NCBI GenBank assembly: GCA_032209605.1
Contig: JASFXZ010000001.1
Coordinates: 37,576,619 to 37,640,618, forward strand
Reading direction: 5' to 3'
Length of the DNA stretch: 64,000 nt
DNA from: Mactromeris polynyma
Lineage: Eukaryota > Mollusca > Bivalvia > Venerida > Mactridae
The position numbers were made by a program, and so were the translations under genes. Positions 58,738 through 64,000 of the stretch are shown in pieces; positions within the stretch are counted from its first letter, which is position 1, and each line of letters begins with the position of its first letter. The notes under the pieces were generated by a model. The model was not told where the DNA came from, searched no databases, and worked only from the letters and a program-made list of their open reading frames with translations.

Positions 58738-60225
58738 CTGATGATGATAGTCCTACGATATAGGAAAGTGTTATAATTATATTGAAGAGATAATATACAT
58801 AATATAATAATAATATATTCAGACACAATACCTACATATAAGGATGATACAGTCAGAAAATATGTTATATTCATATTGTTGATTATCAAAATATCGCCAT
58901 CTTGCATGTAACCTCGTGGAAAACTCCAGTAGATAAAGTGTTTATATCTCAAAAATATAAAAAAATCGGTACAAGATATTCATTGATTTTCTTATCTTTC
59001 TTGACTTTGACAAGTTTCCTACTTTCAAGATCGTCAGTTAAGAATGTGTGACATTTGCACCACTGGTATATCTTTGTTTATAGCCCCTAAATAATAAATG
59101 TAAAATAATACTGATTTTCACACAAAAACGGTATACATTCTGATTCATATGACATTGTAAGGAAACATAATTATGTTCTAAGAGTGTCATCACAAAACAT
59201 TCAGGAGCCTTATCATGCCTCCGTTTTTTAAAATATATTTACAAATACTGTACTAGTGAGATAGATATGATTACACTTTAATACATCTCATAATGTACAA
59301 ATACTTTTCAATCATGGAAGGGGTTGGTACACATGCAAGAGGAAGCACTGACTGATGTTTTAGAATATATGGGTTTTTCATTGATTCAGATATACTTTGA
59401 TAGACATTACAGTGGTCGTATCAATCGAATTATTTATTCAATTGGATGTAATGACTCATAACTTATTATTAACCGTGTAAAAATGTAAAATTCATACGAA
59501 AATATCGGCGGTCGTTAAAAAGTATCAAAAAAAGTTCAAGCACGAGTTACGGATCTTGCAATGACAACTAGATCCGTTTAAATGGTATATACATGCTACT
59601 GATCCGGAAAACAGAGGATATAGATAACATGGTTATATTGACAGTAAACTGCATTGATAATTTATGATTACATGAGATTTAGTGATATTCTGTAACTTTC
59701 AAGACTGTTATTGTTAAATCATGAGAGGATGTCCGGCTGTATAAGATAATTACTGAATATTGTACTCATTTTACCCAGTTTTACTTACTGATTTGGTACG
59801 AGGTTTTATTATATCGCTGCAGAATTTATCAAAATATTTATATAGCAATCACGATACCATGACATTGATAGCGAATTCAACGCATATAACAAGTGTGTGT
59901 TTACCATTCAGGTAGTTTCCTTGTGTATACATTTGTAAAGAAAGTTATATAGTAATAGCATCGCATCAAGTTATACAGAGCCGTATATTCGTATTGTCAT
60001 GTAACAGACAGTTCCTTATCTTAGTATTTTCAATACTTACTGATTTCTTAATATAACTAATGGGCAAATACAGGAATTTACTCTCTGCGTTTATGGACTA
60101 ATCATGTTTAACTCAGTCAAATATGTACACAACGCACGAAGTCATTTGCATAATAATTTATAACCATTTCATTCAAGTGAAGAGCAAATTACATATACAG
60201 GCACGTCAGCAAATACACTAGAAAA
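58738..60225. other. non-coding, possibly intron of the minus-strand gene
   Basis: AT-rich. No exon-like block was recognised. The frame 58952-58731 (minus) overlaps the acceptor and is hydrophobic chance sequence. Confidence 0.4.
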
Positions 60226-60229
60226 CTGT

Positions 60230-60425
60230 CCAGAGGACATAGGTGCCCCAACTTCACTCTAACTCTATTTTTACCAGGCGCACAATTCCACATGTCGATA
60301 TTTATTCCTATGAAGTTTGAAGACTGTTAAGTACAACGGTTTAGGAGATAAAAAAACGAGACAAGTTTGGTGGAACAGACGGACAGACGGACAGACAATG
60401 GTAAATCTAAGTGCCCCCAGCTAGT
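60230..60425 (-). repeat. mollusc-type dispersed repeat (GTCCGTC family)
   Basis: On the plus strand: CCAGAGGACATAGGTGCCCC at the left, TGAAGTTTGAAGACTGTTAA in the middle, GACGGACAGACGGACAGAC and AAGTGCCCCCAGC at the right. Reverse complement of the arrangement at 35510. Confidence 0.6.
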
Positions 60426-60529
60426 GTGGCAACTCAACGAATTAAATGTTTATTGAGAACAGAAATGAGACAATTGAATGAGTATCCAGCAGTATTTATT
60501 CGAGGTAAGTCCTAAATAATCTGGTTTTC

Positions 60530-60670
60530 TGGTCACGATGGCTTTGCTGATGCGCTTTTCACCAACTGTTCAGTCATGTACGATCATATGCTCGGCTAAT
60601 CGCCTTCACTGGTCTCCAACCAGTACTTGCTTTCATCAAACAAGGACATCATAACCGAAAGATGTACCGT
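60530..60670 (-). pseudogene. possible Tc1/mariner transposase remnant
   Basis: A GC-richer patch. One minus frame reads VTVHLSVMMSLFDESKYWLE then TSEGD and a stop. The F-D-E-S-K/R-x-W/F-L...D-G string resembles the second catalytic-Asp region of Tc1-like transposases (FSDESRF...DGR). It is too short and broken for certainty. Confidence 0.25.
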
Positions 60671-61560
60671 AACTTTCAATAACACGTTGAGAGGATGATA
60701 CGAGTGTCAAACATGTGATGTATTGAAAAGATGGTCATTGGACCGAGCTGGTTTGAGAGAAGCTAAGTCAAATATTGTTAAATCAACAAATGAAGAGAAA
60801 TCGATTAAATATCATTGCTGATTTTCATAACAAAATCAATGTACAGACATGTAATAAATGACAATTTCTGGTACAGTATACCTAATAGAAATATGGCAGA
60901 AGAGGGTACAGTTGGTAACATAATAACAAAGCGTGACATTGATCAATCGAACATGCACGCAATTAATAACTGTAATAATAATGTACATGAGATCAAAAAT
61001 ACCGGCAAATATTCAATTTTATAATCACAATAGAAAACAAAAATATATAAATATGATAAGAAAGCCCACATTGGAGATGAAATATTGTAAAGTAACTCTG
61101 AACACAGCTTGGTATATAGCATTACAAAAACTTTCTAACACTCGTAGAAAATGTCAGCACTCGTTTATGTAAGGCGTATCACAGACATAAAAAAAACAAA
61201 TGTCAGTCACAGAACATGAAAATGGACACATTTCGCAGCAATTTATAAAGAAGGCATGCTACATTGAAATAATGCCTAATTGATAATTATCCATAAAAAA
61301 GCAAGACAGGACATAATCAAAATCAATAACTTCACATGATCTATCTTTTTTAAATGTCCAAACAACAGACTTATCGTCAGTCTGCTTAGGAATAAACATT
61401 CTTTTTTTACAAATACTCTATTCACTTTTCTTTCTATAAGCTTCCTTCTCAGATATAGGAGTGTATGTGTCTAAGGACATCTGTAAACGAAATCTGGATT
61501 AGTTGTACATGTAGCACACAGAACATAGATATATATCATTCAAATACTTTCTAAATCAAT
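60671..61560. other. non-coding, no feature recognised
   Basis: AT-rich. The overlapping plus frames at 60815-61172 are Asn/Lys/Ile-rich chance frames. Confidence 0.5.
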
Positions 61561-61562
61561 CA

Positions 61563-61740
61563 ACAGCCAAGACCCAATAACTCGAATTTGTTCGAGCTAT
61601 ATGGAGTTCAAGATAACCAGAGCACGAGAGTAAAGAATTCGAGTCAATGTTTAAAATGAATTAATTGTCTCTGCATTTACGTTGTCGTTTTAAAACGAGA
61701 TAGCGACATAACATAGTTTGAGTTATTGAGCGTTGGCTGT
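61563..61740. mobile_element. ACAGCCAA hairpin MITE
   Basis: Left ACAGCCAAGACCCAATAACT and the inverse of the right end, ACAGCCAACGCTCAATAACT, agree at 17 of 20 positions and then continue CGAA/CAAA. Internal sequence GAATTTGTTCGAGC can also fold. About 180 bp, no coding. Confidence 0.7.
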
Positions 61741-61879
61741 ACAATAGCAAGAAGTTATGTATTTTCGCGACTCTTGCGAATTACGTCTTGTCCAATTTTC
61801 TTAGTTGTATGACAAAGATAAAATATCCATTGAGACATCTGTGTGCGTGAATATGATAATTACCCCGATATTTAATATA

Positions 61880-62208
61880 AAGCATTAATAACGCTCTAAA
61901 GGCCCTTGTTAATAATCCCCTACCGTTTTGTTCCATCACAGAAAAAGGGGAAAGTGTTTATTTATTATAGTGTCACCCCTATTTAAAGGGGCAGCTAATT
62001 CTGACTTATGAGACACCTACTTTCTGAGATCATTAACTTTCCGATTCATATCCTTTAATGTTAGGCACTAGGCAGGTATGCACACGGTATCCATTACTTA
62101 ACTAGCTGGCGGCTCACCAACCGGCCATATCAGAACGGACCCCTACTGGGATTCAAACCTTCGACCTCCCGCTCCCAAAGCGGATGCATCAACCACTCGG
62201 CCACGGGA
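61880..62208 (-). repeat. tRNA-derived SINE
   Basis: The minus-strand head has A box TGGCCGAGTGG (62203-62193), an anticodon-arm-like CCGCTTTGGGAGCGG whose loop reads TGG at the anticodon place, and B box GGTTTGAATCCC (62159-62148), followed by a long non-tRNA body with TGCCTAGTGCCTAACATTAA. The A and B boxes would form a Pol III promoter. The acceptor stem does not pair properly, so it is not a working tRNA. The 3' limit near 61900 is a guess. Confidence 0.7.
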
Positions 62209-62214
62209 AAATGT

Positions 62215-63190
62215 CGTATAATCATTTTTTTGGATTGAGATATATACAATTATTTTTATTAGAAACTCAAATATAAGCTTAATATGTATTATGCATGTCA
62301 GCAATTAAATCGATAGTAAGACTTTAATGATAAATACAACAAATGCTTTAAATGTTCATAAAAACAGTAGACAACTAAAATATTTGTACTATTTCGAACA
62401 TAAACATGGTTAAATGTAATGAGTTTACAAATTCTTGTAGCAATAAAGGAAATTAATGACATACTCAACGGCAAACCCTTTTGAGCTCACAATATGTTTT
62501 GGTCATCGAAAAAGCCAAATGAACCTCAACGGCACGATATAAGCACTAAATATACAGTTGTTGTATTTAGTTCAGACATTTACATTTAGCTTATTTTAAT
62601 GTCTAGCAAATTATGTACTCACATTGTACATCGATGTATTGTTTTATGATAGCTAATTCTGCAGAAATAATTACTAACTACTCTAGCTAGTGGAGGAGAA
62701 TAACTGTGGGGAATCTACGTTTTCCAACACTAAAGAATGGTGTCACTTTTTCGGTGATTTTTCGAATTAAGAACTTGCAAAAAAGTGTTTTTACTTTGTG
62801 CCAAAAACTTGCAAATATGAGTATTTTTAAATCAAACTTCCCATTAACATGGCAAAATTCTTTAATAATCAGTTTGTCTCTTGCACAGTTATAGTTCTTA
62901 TGCAATGATAAGTCGCCAGACGTCTGGTTATTCAGGCGATTTAATCAGTAGCTGAGCTGATTACCCTTTTTTATTCTACATGTAATACACTCTCAGAAGA
63001 CATGTATTGTTAAAGTGAATTTTTGTTTGGAAAACAACATTTTATACCTGAATTAAAGAAATCTCACTAGATAATTATCTCTAAAGACTTAGGCATTTTG
63101 ATGGGCGCTTTGTAATACATTGATACAGTGACACATTGACACAACATGTACACACAGAAATATAAGGTACAGTCACACACAAGCTGATAG
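62215..63190. other. non-coding, probably intron of minus-strand gene
   Basis: AT-rich. Frames at 62687-62905 on both strands are AT-rich and lack splice support. Confidence 0.4.
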
Positions 63191-63195
63191 CATAC

Positions 63196-63351
63196 CTGTA
63201 AAGCGATGTCATTTGGAGATACGGTGCCTTGTTGACTTTCCTTGCCCCAGGGGTCCACTACGTAGTTAGGGACATACTTAGCGACGAGCTGTCTGTGTTT
63301 TACAAGGGCTGGTCCCCATTCTACAGTTGGTGTACAGGCCTGTCTAAATCT
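63196..63351 (-). CDS. internal exon of an unidentified gene (52 codons)
   Basis: Acceptor TTTGTATTTCAG and donor TTTACAG|GTATGC on the minus strand, phase 0 on both sides, 156 nt. It encodes RFRQACTPTVEWGPALVKHR, QLVAKYVPNYVVDPWGKESQ and QGTVSPNDIALQ. The composition is clearly protein-like, GC near half against about one third in the flanks, and the open frame changes to Cys/Val/Leu-rich nonsense right after the donor. The gene continues to the right, outside the window. I do not recognise the family. Trp/Pro/Gly-rich strings such as VEWGPALV and VDPWGKE suggest a structured domain. Confidence 0.72.
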
Positions 63352-63404
63352 CTGAAATACAAATAAGTATGCCAATTATAACAGAACGATACAACTTACA
63401 TTAA

Positions 63405-64000
63405 GATGAAGAAAAACTAGAATGGTCCATAGGACACAGATGCCCCCACTTGCAGCCTTTGTCACAAAAGCAAATGCTATTATTCTGCTCATAGTTTGTG
63501 AATGGATATCAAAATTACCAAGTGAACAACTGTACTGATGATGATGATAAGTCAAGGGCCATAACTTTGCACTTACTGGACACAGGCAAACACGAAACCC
63601 CAGGTGCACAACTTTACAGGTTGGTGAACATTCCTGTACAGTTTGGTGAGTGTAGCTGATATACTATTGGAGATATGCGCGACACAAAATTGCACGCTAT
63701 GTATGATATATTTTTTTCAATAAATCAAGGGCCATAACTTTGCACTTACAGGGCTCACCGAGTTTTGAATCCCCAGGTGCACAACTTCACATGCTGGTAA
63801 ACATTCCTGTAAAGTCTTATAACTCTGGCTCATATACTTTTGGAGATATGTGCGACACAATATTGCATACTCTGTAGGCTATATTTTAACTAAGTCAAGG
63901 GCCATAACTTTGCACTTACTAGGCACAGCCAAACATGAAACCCCAGTTGCACAACTTCACATGCTGGTGAACATTCCTGTAAAGTCTTATAACTCTGGCT
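63405..64000 (-). repeat. mollusc-type repeat with 172-bp tandem module
   Basis: It opens with ATGGTCCATAGGACACAGAT then GCCCCCACTTGC (GTCCGTC-family end), then a module starting TCAAGGGCCATAACTTTGCA occurs three times, at about 63552, 63725 and 63895, spaced 173 and 170 bp. Each copy carries CAGGTGCACAACTT or a close variant and GAACATTCCTGTA, then TTGGAGATATG. The third copy is cut by the window end. It lies in an intron or upstream region of the minus-strand gene. Confidence 0.8.

Noticed and set aside
62130..62208. Functional tRNA gene
   Set aside because: The acceptor stem does not pair and the sequence continues into a SINE body.

Overview
The window reads as AT-rich nuclear DNA from a metazoan, most likely a bivalve mollusc. 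It has split genes with GT-AG introns, very low coding density and many degenerate repeats. Three things point to a mollusc: dispersed repeats carrying GGGCCATAAC and GTCCGTCTG-type words followed by a GTGCCCCC-type word, a bivalve-like non-LTR retrotransposon, and tRNA-derived SINE heads. The species cannot be named from this sequence. Almost all open reading frames here are chance or repeat-derived.

The one gene I can reconstruct with confidence lies on the + strand between 28954 and 40416. Six exons join in a consistent frame to give 280 codons. They encode two immunoglobulin domains, a 24-residue hydrophobic segment and a short tail. This is a zig-8/Dpr-like two-Ig neuronal surface protein whose signal-peptide exon(s) I did not find. 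Two of its exons are only 27 and 24 nt, both phase 1-1, and one has a NAGNAG acceptor. On the - strand, a 156-nt internal exon (63196-63351) and a candidate terminal exon (58594-58737) suggest a second, unidentified gene entering from the right.

1-28.9 kb is intergenic. It holds a GATT microsatellite (1.5 kb), a 26-bp minisatellite (3.07-3.87 kb), a 14-bp minisatellite with a 210-bp higher-order period (6.76-7.24 kb), five copies of one dispersed repeat on both strands, and short hairpin elements with TACAGT ends. 29-40.4 kb is the Ig gene, with a MITE and a tRNA-like SINE head in its later introns. 43-51 kb is a transposon-rich belt: a GC-rich foldback element, a 200-bp MITE, two 0.7-1 kb foldback elements filled with degenerate ACG-rich repeats, a 15-bp satellite, a dead non-LTR retrotransposon and a separate 3' fragment of another. 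51-64 kb holds more MITEs, an isolated CRE-bearing hairpin, a SINE and, at the right edge, a 172-bp tandem module next to the second gene.

No bacterial features, CRISPR arrays or intact transposase genes were seen. The Ig gene is the only functional unit whose parts clearly work together. The rest is mainly a record of transposon and satellite turnover.
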